This document shows positions 21,501 through 29,828 of a DNA stretch of 64,000 bases, in pieces; the first letter of the stretch is position 1; each line of letters begins with the position of its first letter. The notes beneath the pieces were generated by a model. The model saw nothing but the letters and a program-made list of their open reading frames with translations, was not told where the DNA came from and made no database searches. Made by a program: the position numbers and the translations under genes. This DNA comes from Gallionella sp. (GTDB taxonomy: Bacteria; Pseudomonadota; Gammaproteobacteria; Burkholderiales; Gallionellaceae): contig JAUXOL010000004.1 of assembly GCA_030682375.1 (NCBI GenBank), forward strand, positions 62,001 through 126,000, given 5' to 3'.

Positions 21501-22550
21501 TCAGAAGAAGTCCGCTTCCGTATGGACCGTCTTCTCGGTCAGCAGCTTCTGCTCCACCAGCTCGCCGTAGCAACGCACCTGATTGCGGCCGTGTCCCTTC
21601 GCGTAATACAGGGCTTCGTCCGCCTCACCCAGCACCATCGCCGGAGTGGAGGTCGATACGACCGAGGTGAAGCCTATGGAAATCGTGACCTGCCCGACTT
21701 GCGGAAACACATGCTGTGCGACCTTCCCCCGGAAATCGTCCAGCTTCTTCTTCACGTCGGCGAAATCGACGTCGCGCATCAGCACGACAAACTCCTCGCC
21801 GCCGAAACGGTACAACCTGTCAGCCTGACGAAACGAACTGCGCATCAGATTGGCCATCAGGATCAGCACCTCGTCGCCATACAGATGCCCGAAGGTGTCG
21901 TTGACCCGTTTGAAGTGATCGATGTCCACCACCGCCAGCCAATGGCTGCCTTCCTTGTGCGAACGGCGATCATTATGTTGCGGGTCGTCCGAACGGAGAG
22001 CGGAAGTCAAAAACACCGAAAATCCGCTATCAAAGGTCTTGCGGTTCAGCAAACCGGTCAGCGTATCGCGCTGACTGTCCTCAAGCAATCCCAGATAATT
22101 GCGGTAGACCGAGACCATGCCCGACGCCATCGCGATCTGCTCTGCGCTGAATGGCTCTTTGCCTTGAATCTCGAACACGGACACCGGCTCGTCGTCCATC
22201 AGAACCGGAATGCAGCATACGTAGCCGCTCCCCTGGATCCCGCAAAAATAACCGCCCCCCTTAACCAGGGATTTTTCCAGCAAGGAATCCGCCGCGATCT
22301 GCTCGAACTTATCCTCCGTCACCAAGGGATCGCTGAAATGCAGCAACGCTCCCTCGTTCCAGGCCGCGAGGATGACGCTGTATCTATCGCCTTTTTTCAT
22401 GACGTCAAAAAGCCTGATGCTTTCCGGCCTTATCAGCATGAGCAAAGATTGCATCGCGCTCAATCTGACCAGGGAGCTATCGCGCTGGCGCGTCAGGACT
22501 TCGACATAAGCGAGCAGTTCGTCGGAAGAGGTCATTTTGTGCTTCTGCAT
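21501..22550 (-). CDS. GAF-like/GGDEF diguanylate cyclase
   Basis: The protein of about 349 residues has an N-terminal GAF-like sensory region (to about residue 170) and a C-terminal GGDEF domain. That domain has DTLTGLLNRKTFDSGFSVFL, DIDHFKRVNDTFGHLYGD and an active-site RFGGEEFVVLMR, so cyclase activity is expected. No membrane segment is seen, so it is probably cytoplasmic. The start is uncertain: ATG at 22550 has GAGG 9 nt upstream and ATG at 22535 is an alternative. It lies between sdhC and the divergent mdh. Confidence 0.9.
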   Translation of the reverse strand: MQKHKMTSSDELLAYVEVLTRQRDSSLVRLSAMQSLLMLIRPESIRLFDVMKKGDRYSVILAAWNEGALLHFSDPLVTEDKFEQIAADSLLEKSLVKGGGYFCGIQGSGYVCCIPVLMDDEPVSVFEIQGKEPFSAEQIAMASGMVSVYRNYLGLLEDSQRDTLTGLLNRKTFDSGFSVFLTSALRSDDPQHNDRRSHKEGSHWLAVVDIDHFKRVNDTFGHLYGDEVLILMANLMRSSFRQADRLYRFGGEEFVVLMRDVDFADVKKKLDDFRGKVAQHVFPQVGQVTISIGFTSVVSTSTPAMVLGEADEALYYAKGHGRNQVRCYGELVEQKLLTEKTVHTEADFF

Positions 22551-22693
22551 CGGTCGAGACCTCACAGGCTCTCGTTTGAATTTTCTTTATGCGATACCGG
22601 GATTCTACCGTATCCATTCACAAATCACCCCTCTTTGCCAACACCGCAATAACTGTCAGAATGCAAATCAGATCAACCGTGCGGGAGAACACG

Positions 22694-23677
22694 ATGAAAG
22701 CACCGATACGCGTCACCGTCACCGGAGCCGCTGGGCAAATCGGCTACGCCGCGCTGTTCCGCATCGCCAACGGCGACATGCTGGGCCGCGAACAACCCAT
22801 CATCCTGCAATTGCTCGATCTGCCCCAGTCGCAGACCATGCTGCGCGGCGTGATGATGGAACTGGAGGACTGCGCCTTTCCGCTGCTGCAGCAGGTCATC
22901 GCCACCGACGACCCGAAGATCGCATTCAAGGACAGCGAAGTAACACTGCTTATCGGCGCAAGGCCTCGCAGCAAGGGCATGGAACGCAAGGACCTGATCG
23001 AGGCCAACGGCGCGATCTTCTCCGAACAGGGACGCATCCTCAACGAAGTCGCCACGCGCCACGTCAAGGTGCTGGTCGTCGGCAACCCCGCCAACACCAA
23101 CGCGCTGATCGCAATGAAGAATGCGCCCGACCTCGATCCGAAGAACTTCAGCGCGATGATGCGCCTGGACCACAACCGCGCGATCGCCCAGGTCGCCCAG
23201 CACCTGTTCCAGCCGATACGCGACGTGAAGAAGATGATCGTGTTCGGCAACCACTCCGGCACCCAATACCCCGACCTCGACCACGCCGAGATCCGCGGCC
23301 GCAAGGTGCGCGAGCTGCTGCCGGATCAGGATTGGGTCGAGAAGGTGTTCATCCCCACCGTGCAAAAGCGCGGCGCGGCGGTGATCGAAGCCCGCGGCCT
23401 GTCGAGTGCTGCCAGCGCCGCCAATGCGGCGATCGGCCACATGCACGACTGGATGCTCAGTTCCCACCACAACGACTGGGTGACCATGAGCGTGCCGTCC
23501 GACGGCAGCTACGGCATCCCGGAAGGCGTGATCTACGGCTTCCCGGTCATCTGCCGCGACGGCCATTACAGCATCGTGCAAGGACTGGCCGTCAGCGAAC
23601 TGGGCCGCCAGCACATGGAAGAAAGCTACCGCGAGCTGATCGAGGAGCGGGAGCATGTGAAGCACCTGCTCGGCTGA
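22694..23677 (+). CDS. mdh: NAD-dependent malate dehydrogenase
   Basis: The protein of 327 residues begins [20 protein letters not shown], the Rossmann nucleotide-binding loop. It has the substrate arginine region [28 protein letters not shown] and the catalytic histidine in [12 protein letters not shown]. It interconverts malate and oxaloacetate. I chose the ATG at 22694, with GGGAGA 7 nt upstream; longer in-frame starts lack a ribosome site. It points away from the sdh-suc block, completing the local TCA set except for aconitase, isocitrate dehydrogenase, succinyl-CoA synthetase and fumarase. Confidence 0.96.
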   Translation: MKAPIRVTVTGAAGQIGYAALFRIANGDMLGREQPIILQLLDLPQSQTMLRGVMMELEDCAFPLLQQVIATDDPKIAFKDSEVTLLIGARPRSKGMERKDLIEANGAIFSEQGRILNEVATRHVKVLVVGNPANTNALIAMKNAPDLDPKNFSAMMRLDHNRAIAQVAQHLFQPIRDVKKMIVFGNHSGTQYPDLDHAEIRGRKVRELLPDQDWVEKVFIPTVQKRGAAVIEARGLSSAASAANAAIGHMHDWMLSSHHNDWVTMSVPSDGSYGIPEGVIYGFPVICRDGHYSIVQGLAVSELGRQHMEESYRELIEEREHVKHLLG

Positions 23678-23751
23678 TGGCGCCTCGGTGAACCTCCGCT
23701 ATGCCGCAGCAGGCAGGCCGTAAGCCGACGATGGAATGGATACATGCAAAA

Positions 23752-23805
23752 TGTCGGGTTACGCGAAGTTCATCCTGAGCACAGCCGAAGGGCTAACCCG
23801 ACCTA
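23752..23805. repeat. Dispersed palindrome, GTCGGGTTACG / CTAACCCGACCTA
   Basis: TGTCGGGTTACGC faces GGGCTAACCCGACCTA around a GAAGTTCATCCTGAGC spacer. Same family as 12394-12482. It lies in the 280-bp gap between mdh and the cytochrome gene; I see no gene in that gap. Confidence 0.7.
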
Positions 23806-23958
23806 ATCGACTCGCTTCACATCCTGTTACAAATCGGCCCGGAACCATAGCCATCCCCCGCCATCCTATTCCCGCTTGCCCGCGGTAACGCAGGCAGGAC
23901 TCCGGTATCTCTCCTCCGAGGCACGGGAAGTACTCAATCAAATTTGAAAGGAAGCAAG

Positions 23959-24348
23959 ATGCGAAATGTTCAGTGGATGACTTCGATGTTGATGGCTAGT
24001 GTCGTTTATACCGGCGGAGCTTATGCGGCCGATGTGGCATCGGCCGTTCCGATCACGGTTGCGGCGGCCTCCGAGGTCCAGGCTACGGTGCTGTCCGATG
24101 CAGATGGGCAAGCGTTGCTGAAGAAGAACAACTGCTTCGCTTGCCATACGATGGACAAGAAACAGGTTGGTCCCGGATTCAAGGATGTCGCCGCCAAGTA
24201 TCGCGGCCAGCCCGATTCGGAAGCCGCGCTGATCGCCAAGGTGACCAAGGGCGGCAAGGGTGTATGGGGCAGCATGTCCATGCCTCCGCAATCCGCGAAG
24301 CCGGAGGATGTCGATGCGATGGTGAAGTTCATCCTCTCGCGTCAGTAA
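23959..24348 (+). CDS. Small class I c-type cytochrome (c551/c552-like)
   Basis: The protein of 129 residues has a signal peptide (MRNVQWMTSMLMASVVYTGG, cleavage likely after AYA near residue 23) and one heme-binding CFACH at residues 59-63. The probable distal methionine is in the GSMSMPP motif near residue 106. This is the fold of soluble periplasmic electron carriers serving terminal oxidases or other periplasmic redox enzymes. The ATG at 23959 has GGAAG upstream. It is a single gene ending in a terminator; its redox partner cannot be told from context. Confidence 0.9.
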   Translation: MRNVQWMTSMLMASVVYTGGAYAADVASAVPITVAAASEVQATVLSDADGQALLKKNNCFACHTMDKKQVGPGFKDVAAKYRGQPDSEAALIAKVTKGGKGVWGSMSMPPQSAKPEDVDAMVKFILSRQ

Positions 24349-24360
24349 CTCCCCCAACGA

Positions 24361-24392
24361 AAAACGCCTGCGTAGAGCAGGCGTTGTTCGTT
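24361..24392. terminator. Bidirectional terminator between cytochrome c and DegT genes
   Basis: An 8-bp stem ACGCCTGC/GCAGGCGT with loop GTAGA (24364-24384) is flanked by AAAA on the left and a T-rich TTGTTCGTT on the right. It lies between two convergent genes, so it can serve both. Confidence 0.8.
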
Positions 24393-24406
24393 AGTTCATC
24401 TGCAAA

Positions 24407-25531
24407 TCAGTGTGTTGACAACACTTCCTTCACTGCCGCGACGCTGCGCTCCACATCCGCCTCGGTCATCGCATAGAACATCGGCAGGCTGACGATCTGT
24501 CTGCCTACATGCTCGGACACCGGGAACATGCCTTCCTTGAACCCCAGCGCGCGGTACAGCTTGAACAGGTGGATAGGCGCGTAGTGGTAGCCGATGCCGA
24601 TGTCGTGCGCCTTCATCTTTTCCATGAATTCGGCACGGGTGATGCGATCCGGTAGCACGAGCTGGAACAGGTGCCAGTTGGTGTTCTCGAAATCCTGCGG
24701 CGGCAGTTGCGCGCCGGTTTGCGTCTCGAAGTCCGCGCCGAAAGTGGCGAAATAATGCTGCGCCAGTTTGCGGCGATGCGCAGTGATCTCGGTTAGCTTG
24801 GCGAACTGTCCCAACCCTATCGCTGCGGCGATGTCGGTCATGTTGTACTTGCCGCCCAGCACATCCACCTCGATGCCGTCCCAGCCGCTGCGGGTCACGC
24901 CCTGCAAACGGAATTTCTCGGCGAGCTTCGCCTCGTCCTCGTTGTTCAGCACCAGACAGCCACCTTCGGAAGTGGTGATGTTCTTGTTAGCCTGGAAGCT
25001 GAACGAGACAAAGTCGCCGAAGCTGCCGATAGGCTTGCCGTTCCACGACGAGCCCATCGCCTGCGCGGCGTCCTCGATCACGCGCAGCTTGTGCTTGGCC
25101 GCGATGGCATACAGGCGATCCATGTCCACCGGCTTGCCGGCCAGATACACCGGAATGATCGCGCGCGTCTTCGGCGTGATCGCGGCCTCGACCTTGTCCA
25201 GGTCGATATTGCGCGTCACCGGGTCGATGTCGGCGAACACCGGCGTCGCTCCCACTTCGAGGATCACGTTCGCGGTCGCGACCCATGAGATAGACGTGGT
25301 GATGACCTCGTCCCCTGCCCCTATACCGGCGATGCGCAGCGCGATCTCCATCGTGCAGGTGCCGGAATTGAAGGTGCGCACCGGACGGCCGCCGAAATAG
25401 TCGGACAGTTGCTTCTCGAATTCCGCCACCTTGGGCCCGCTGGTGATCCAGCCGGAGCGCAGCACGTCGCCGACTGCGGCGATGGTGGGTTCGTCTATCG
25501 TGGGTTTCGAGAATGGGAGGAATGTATTCAT
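24407..25531 (-). CDS. DegT/DnrJ/EryC1/StrS sugar aminotransferase
   Basis: The 374-residue PLP enzyme has the fold-type I landmarks: FNSGTCTMEIALRIAGI, the PLP aspartate in VIEDAAQAMGSSW, and the Schiff-base lysine K183 in FQANKNITTSEGG. The family transaminates keto-sugar nucleotides. With an ArnT-like transferase two genes away, a role making an amino sugar for surface-glycan or lipid modification (ArnB-like) is likely but not proven. No ArnA, ArnC or ArnD homologue is in the window. Terminator and repeat elements border it on both sides. Confidence 0.88.
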   Translation of the reverse strand: MNTFLPFSKPTIDEPTIAAVGDVLRSGWITSGPKVAEFEKQLSDYFGGRPVRTFNSGTCTMEIALRIAGIGAGDEVITTSISWVATANVILEVGATPVFADIDPVTRNIDLDKVEAAITPKTRAIIPVYLAGKPVDMDRLYAIAAKHKLRVIEDAAQAMGSSWNGKPIGSFGDFVSFSFQANKNITTSEGGCLVLNNEDEAKLAEKFRLQGVTRSGWDGIEVDVLGGKYNMTDIAAAIGLGQFAKLTEITAHRRKLAQHYFATFGADFETQTGAQLPPQDFENTNWHLFQLVLPDRITRAEFMEKMKAHDIGIGYHYAPIHLFKLYRALGFKEGMFPVSEHVGRQIVSLPMFYAMTEADVERSVAAVKEVLSTH

Positions 25532-25616
25532 GGCTATGCGAAATTATTCATGATTAAAAATGATGATCGTCCACGAAAGGCACGAAAAACACAAACGGAG
25601 CATAACGCTTGGCAGG

Positions 25617-25812
25617 CCGTTCAAAAACGTAGCGAGGATGACCAGATGCAAGGCGCACGGAGCGCAGGAACCGGAATGTACTTTATGTTTGCCGCTACGC
25701 GGCCCCGGATTCCGACAACACCGTTGCGGCGCAGGCTCATGCGCAAAGCGCGTGATGCCGCAGCCAACACCGCGCAACGCAGCAGGTGGTCACCGCAGTA
25801 GTTTTTCAACGG
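25617..25812. repeat. Terminal-inverted-repeat element 1 (downstream of the EamA-type gene)
   Basis: A 196-bp element bounded by CCGTTCAAAAAC (25617-25628) and GTTTTTCAACGG (25801-25812), 12-bp ends with one mismatch. Inside are a second complementary pair TGACCA/TGGTCA and an inner CCGGAAT/ATTCCG. Blocks GATGCAAGGCG and CGCAACGCAGCAG are shared with element 2 at 26191-26332. No gene is seen inside. It ends 4 bp from the stop of the EamA-type gene. Confidence 0.8.
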
Positions 25813-25816
25813 TCAG

Positions 25817-26188
25817 CTACGCTCTGGAAATGATGACGACGCCAAGAATGATGATGCCCATGCCGACCACCTTGGCCGGGTTGAACGCTTCGTTGAACAG
25901 ATACCAGGCCGCGACTGCGTTCACCACGTAGCCCAGCGACAGCAGCGGATAGGCGATGCTGACCTGCACGCGCGACAGCGCGAGCACCCAGATCACCACG
26001 CCGAACGCGTAGCAGGCCATCGCACCGACGATGTGCGGCTCAGTCGCGAGCTTCCAGCCTATCGGCAAGATGTTCTCGCGCGAAAACTCGAAGTAGCCGA
26101 CCGCGTTGGTACCGGACTTGATCAGCAACTGGGCGGCGACGTTGAACAGCACGCCGGTGACGATGAGGCTGAAGCTGACAAGGTTCAT
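25817..26188 (-). CDS. Four-helix EamA/SMR-type membrane protein (ArnE/ArnF-like)
   Basis: The 123-residue protein has four membrane helices (LVSFSLIVTGVLFNVAAQLL, IVGAMACYAFGVVIWVLALS, VSIAYPLLSLGYVVNAVAAW and VVGMGIIILGVVII). Half-size EamA proteins of this kind include ArnE and ArnF, which flip undecaprenyl-phosphate aminoarabinose. The neighbours, a sugar aminotransferase and an ArnT-like transferase, support a lipid-linked sugar flippase role. ArnEF normally act as a pair, and only one is present here. The gene is flanked by two related repeat elements. Confidence 0.78.
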   Translation of the reverse strand: MNLVSFSLIVTGVLFNVAAQLLIKSGTNAVGYFEFSRENILPIGWKLATEPHIVGAMACYAFGVVIWVLALSRVQVSIAYPLLSLGYVVNAVAAWYLFNEAFNPAKVVGMGIIILGVVIISRA

Positions 26189-26190
26189 TT

Positions 26191-26332
26191 GAAACCTCTG
26201 AGAACCGTCGCGAGCAGGTCAATATGCAAGGCGCCGCGCAACGAGCGACGAGGCATATCTACTCGATAGACGAGGAGCGAGTGAGCACGCAACGCAGCAG
26301 ATTGACCGCACAGCAGGTTATTCAGAGGTTTC
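26191..26332. repeat. Terminal-inverted-repeat element 2 (upstream of the EamA-type gene)
   Basis: A 142-bp element bounded by GAAACCTCTGA (26191-26201) and TCAGAGGTTTC (26322-26332), perfect 11-bp ends. A second complementary pair GGTCAAT/ATTGACC lies just inside. It shares ATGCAAGGCG and ACGCAACGCAGCAG with element 1, although its ends differ. It fills the gap between the ArnT-like gene, whose stop triplet lies at 26331-26333, and the EamA-type gene. Confidence 0.8.
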
Positions 26333-27977
26333 ATGGTTTCTTGATTACGATATGTTGGGTGTCTTCGAAGATGACCTGCATCGGCAGATTATAGGTCTGC
26401 AACTGCGGATAGAAATACACCGGCACAATGGCCAGCGCCTCGGGCTGCGCGTTCCATACTGGAACGAATTCTTCGATAGTGGGTATCCAGCGCTGCGGCT
26501 CCTGCTTGATGCCGTAAGCCATCTCGTCCTGATACTGCACCAGCGTAAAAGTGTGCTTCAGGTAGAACGGCAGCGTCTGCTCGTAGGTCAGGATCGAATA
26601 GAACGGGATCTCCGGCTTCACCTCGGCGCGTATCGCCTCGGCAATATGCTTCGCGGAACGCTCACGCGCGATGCTCTCGTAACCGGATAGGCCGATCTGC
26701 GCGGACAGCAGCGCGGTCAGCGCCAGCACCAGCACCGCGGGTTGTTTCTTTTCGCGCCACAGCAACGCCATCCCGGTCAGCAGGCCGACCAGCGAGACCA
26801 GTCCGGCTGCGATCAGCCAAGGCGTGTAGTGCGGGTACAGCTCCGCCTGGTTCGGCGTATCGGCCATGCCGGGAAGTTTCAGCCCGATCACGATCAGCGC
26901 CAGCGCGAACAAGAATGCCGGCGCAACCTGCCAGAACAGCTCGCGCTCGCGCATCTCGGCGATGCGCTTGCCCATCAGCAGCACCAGCACCGGGAACATC
27001 GGCAACAGGTAAGACGGCAGCTTGGAGCCTGAGATCGAGAAGAACACGTAAATGAACACGGCCCAGATCAGCAGGAAGCGCTGGCTATTGAACTGCCCGT
27101 CAGGCAGACTGGTGTTGCGCACCGTGCGCCACATGCTGTCGAACATCGTCACCGTCCACGGCAGCGCACCCGCCAGCAGGATGGGAACGAAGTAATACCA
27201 AGGCTGGTAGCGGCCGAGGTCCTTGGTGGTGAAACGCGTGTAGTGTTCGTAGATGAAAAAACGTTCGAAAAACTCCGGATTGGCCTTCATCACCAGATAG
27301 AACCAGGGTGCTGTGATCGCGAAGAACACCGCCAGTCCCGGCAGCCAGTGCATGCGCTTCAGCAAGGTAAAGTCGCGTTGCACCAGGCAGTAGATGAACA
27401 CCGCCGTACCCGGCAGGATGATGCCCATCAGCCCCTTGCTCAGCACCGCCAGCGCCATGCCCGCCCAAGCCAGCATCATCCAGTTGCGCCGTTTCTTCTC
27501 GTCGGCCTGCGCCTGACCGAGCAGCAGCCCGAAGATGCCCAGCGTGATGAAGAAAGTCACGCCCATGTCCAGCGTGTTGATATGGGACATCAGCACATAC
27601 AGCAAACTGCTGGACAGCAGCAATGCCGCGTAGCCCGCCGCCTCGCGCCCGAACAACCGCACGCCCGCGAACCACACCAGCATGATGCCGGCGAAGCCGG
27701 TCAGCCCGGTCCACAGCCGCGAGGTCCACTGGTGTTCACCGAACACGGTATAAGCAGTCGCGGTCGCCCAGTATTGCAGCGGCGGTTTCTCGAAATACTT
27801 CAGTTCGTTCAGCCGCGGCGTGGTCCAGTCGCCGCTCGCCACCATCTCGCGCGGGATCTCGGCATAGCGCCCCTCGTCCGGCTTGATCAGCGTGCGGTAC
27901 TCGAGGTTGGAGAACCAGATCACCGCAATCACGGCGAGCAGGATCAGCAGATTTTTCTTAGTCGTCATCATGATCAT
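26331..27977 (-). CDS. ArnT-like lipid-linked sugar glycosyltransferase (PMT/GT83 family)
   Basis: The 548-residue integral membrane protein has about 12 helices. The first extracytoplasmic loop holds the catalytic acidic motif KPDEGRYAEIPREMV near residue 33, and KYFEKPPLQYW follows. This is the pattern of ArnT, which moves 4-amino-4-deoxyarabinose from undecaprenyl phosphate to lipid A, and of related transferases. The donor sugar here is unknown. The start (ATG at 27977) overlaps the stop of the upstream methyltransferase as ATGA, so the two are coupled. Confidence 0.88.
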   Translation of the reverse strand: MIMMTTKKNLLILLAVIAVIWFSNLEYRTLIKPDEGRYAEIPREMVASGDWTTPRLNELKYFEKPPLQYWATATAYTVFGEHQWTSRLWTGLTGFAGIMLVWFAGVRLFGREAAGYAALLLSSSLLYVLMSHINTLDMGVTFFITLGIFGLLLGQAQADEKKRRNWMMLAWAGMALAVLSKGLMGIILPGTAVFIYCLVQRDFTLLKRMHWLPGLAVFFAITAPWFYLVMKANPEFFERFFIYEHYTRFTTKDLGRYQPWYYFVPILLAGALPWTVTMFDSMWRTVRNTSLPDGQFNSQRFLLIWAVFIYVFFSISGSKLPSYLLPMFPVLVLLMGKRIAEMRERELFWQVAPAFLFALALIVIGLKLPGMADTPNQAELYPHYTPWLIAAGLVSLVGLLTGMALLWREKKQPAVLVLALTALLSAQIGLSGYESIARERSAKHIAEAIRAEVKPEIPFYSILTYEQTLPFYLKHTFTLVQYQDEMAYGIKQEPQRWIPTIEEFVPVWNAQPEALAIVPVYFYPQLQTYNLPMQVIFEDTQHIVIKKP

Positions 27978-28843
27978 TTCTCGGCCACCACCAGCAACGA
28001 TCCGCCCGCCGGGAATGTGACGCCCAGCGCCAGCAGGCCGCGCTCGAACGCCATCACCGCGCCAAACGCCGCATTCATCACGGGATGTATTTTCAATCCG
28101 GGGTCCATGCCGTCGTCAGCCGGCGGCGCGTTGCGCTGCAGCAGACGCGACAGCCACATAGCCGGCAGCAGCAGCGACACGAAGGACGTCACGTAACGCA
28201 CCTTGAATCCCGCGGCGGTCACTTTATTCAGCAACTCGACACGGGTGTAGCGGCGCTTGTGATGCGCGTATTCGTCCATGCGGCTCCACAGCGAAGGGTG
28301 CTGCGGCACGGTGAAGATCACCCCGCCGCCGGCCTTGCAGGCCTGATGGATCTGAACCAGTGCCACGCCATCCTCGTCGATATGTTCCAGCACGTCGAAC
28401 GCGCCTATCAGGTCGAACTCCTCGCGAAACGGGATCGCGGTCGCGTCCATCTGGAACAGCGTCGCCGACGGCACGCGCTGTTTGGCGAATCCCAGCCCCT
28501 CGGTGAAGATGTCGCTGCCGGACAACTGCGCATCCGGATAGGTCTTGCGCGTATTCGCCAGCACGAAGCCGGTGCCGCAACCTATCTCCAGCACGTTGGA
28601 TGCGCGCGGGAAGTGGCGCAGCATCAGCTTCTTCAGCAGCGCATTGCGCGCGACGAACCAGAAGTTGCCCGCTTCGACTTGCGCATAGCGTTTGAACAAC
28701 TCGGGATCGAAGCCGTCGTTCTGTGCCGCAAGCTCGGGTGCGAACGACACGAAGCCGCCGCGCTCGGCGGGCTCATGACCGCAGAGCGGACACTTCCAGG
28801 ATGCGTCGGAATAGGTGTGTTTACAGGCGAGACAGAATTTCAT
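27974..28843 (-). CDS. SAM-dependent methyltransferase with N-terminal zinc ribbon
   Basis: The 289-residue protein opens with a C4 zinc ribbon (CLACKHTY...CPLCGHEP, residues 4-24). A class I methyltransferase core follows, with motif I VLEIGCGTGFVLAN, DLIGAFDVLEHIDEDG and a later PQHPSLWSRMDEY motif. A C-terminal hydrophobic patch (VTSFVSLLLPAMWLSRLL) suggests membrane association. It is the first gene of the pair with the ArnT-like transferase. A substrate on the same surface sugar or its carrier lipid is plausible but inferred only from position. Confidence 0.85.
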   Translation of the reverse strand: MKFCLACKHTYSDASWKCPLCGHEPAERGGFVSFAPELAAQNDGFDPELFKRYAQVEAGNFWFVARNALLKKLMLRHFPRASNVLEIGCGTGFVLANTRKTYPDAQLSGSDIFTEGLGFAKQRVPSATLFQMDATAIPFREEFDLIGAFDVLEHIDEDGVALVQIHQACKAGGGVIFTVPQHPSLWSRMDEYAHHKRRYTRVELLNKVTAAGFKVRYVTSFVSLLLPAMWLSRLLQRNAPPADDGMDPGLKIHPVMNAAFGAVMAFERGLLALGVTFPAGGSLLVVAEK

Positions 28844-28861
28844 ATTCGATTCGTTCGGTGA

Positions 28862-29737
28862 TTATTCGGCGCGCCAGTTGCTACGCACCTTGCGCGCCTC
28901 GCTGAACACCTGTTCCAGCTTGTCCGCATCGGCTTCAGCCAGCGCTACGTGCAACGTTTCGAGTTCCTGCTGATAACGCCCCAATTCATCCAGCAATGCG
29001 TCGCGGTTCGCGAGGCAGATGTCGCGCCACATCTCGGGAGAACTTGCGGCTATGCGGGTGAAGTCGCGGAAGCCGCTGGCGGCGAAGGACAGCAACAGGT
29101 CGCGGTCGTCGCGCTGCGCGAGGTCGTGCACCAGCGCGAACGACAGCAGATGCGGCAGATGGCTGACCGCGGCGAACACCGCGTCGTGCTGTTCGGCGGT
29201 CAGCTCGCTAACCACTGCGCCGCACAACTCCCAGGCACGGCGGATGCGCACGACGGACTCGGTGGAATTCTCCGGCAGCGGCGTCAGCACCACTTTCTTG
29301 CCGACGTAGAGGTCGGCCATCGCCGCCGCCGCCCCGCTCTTCTCCGCACCGGCGATGGGATGCGCCGGAACGAACTGCGCGACCTTATCGCACATGTTCG
29401 CGCGCACCGCGGCGACCACGTCGCCCTTGGTGCTGCCGCCGTCGGTGACCAAGGTATGGCTGCCCAGATGAGGCGCGATGCGCGCCATCAGTTCCGCCAT
29501 CTGCCCCACCGGCGTCGCCAGCAGCACGATGTCGGCGTCTCGAACTTCCGCGGCGACGTCAGCACCGATGCGGTCGATGATGCCCAGCTGCTGCGCCTGC
29601 TCCAGCGTCGCCGTACTGCGCCCGAAGCCGACGACTTCGCCAACCGCTTCAGCACGGCGCAGCGCCAGCGCGAACGAACCGCCGATCAGGCCGACGCCGA
29701 AGACGACGATTTTTTTGAGAACAGGTTGCGGCATCAC
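28862..29737 (-). CDS. tyrA: Prephenate dehydrogenase
   Basis: The 291-residue protein begins with a Rossmann loop VVFGVGLIGGSFALALRRA. It carries the prephenate-binding motif FVPAHPIAGAEKSG with its catalytic histidine, and SHLPHLLSFALVHD. It converts prephenate to 4-hydroxyphenylpyruvate for tyrosine synthesis. It is a stand-alone enzyme without a chorismate mutase or ACT domain. It follows the DAHP synthase gene after a hairpin repeat of about 75 bp. Confidence 0.93.
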   Translation of the reverse strand: MMPQPVLKKIVVFGVGLIGGSFALALRRAEAVGEVVGFGRSTATLEQAQQLGIIDRIGADVAAEVRDADIVLLATPVGQMAELMARIAPHLGSHTLVTDGGSTKGDVVAAVRANMCDKVAQFVPAHPIAGAEKSGAAAAMADLYVGKKVVLTPLPENSTESVVRIRRAWELCGAVVSELTAEQHDAVFAAVSHLPHLLSFALVHDLAQRDDRDLLLSFAASGFRDFTRIAASSPEMWRDICLANRDALLDELGRYQQELETLHVALAEADADKLEQVFSEARKVRSNWRAE

Positions 29738-29749
29738 GTTTTCCTTCAG

Positions 29750-29824
29750 AGAGCTGGTAGCCAGTAGCTTGTAGCGGGTAGCGAAACCTGCTGGCTACCC
29801 ACTACAAGCCACAAGCTACCGGCT
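29750..29824. repeat. Dispersed hairpin repeat (GTAGC/GCTAC type), tyrA gap
   Basis: GAGCTGGTAGCCAGTAGCTTG and GCGGGTAGCG face GGCTACCCACTACAAGCC and CAAGCTACCGGCTC. It is related to the copy in the sdhA-sdhB gap (18808-18880) and fills the space between the DAHP synthase gene and tyrA. Confidence 0.65.
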
Positions 29825-29828
29825 CAAA

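Noticed and set aside
24407..27977. Calling the module a full arn (aminoarabinose) operon
   Set aside because: ArnA, ArnC and ArnD are absent and only one small EamA protein is present; the donor sugar is unknown.
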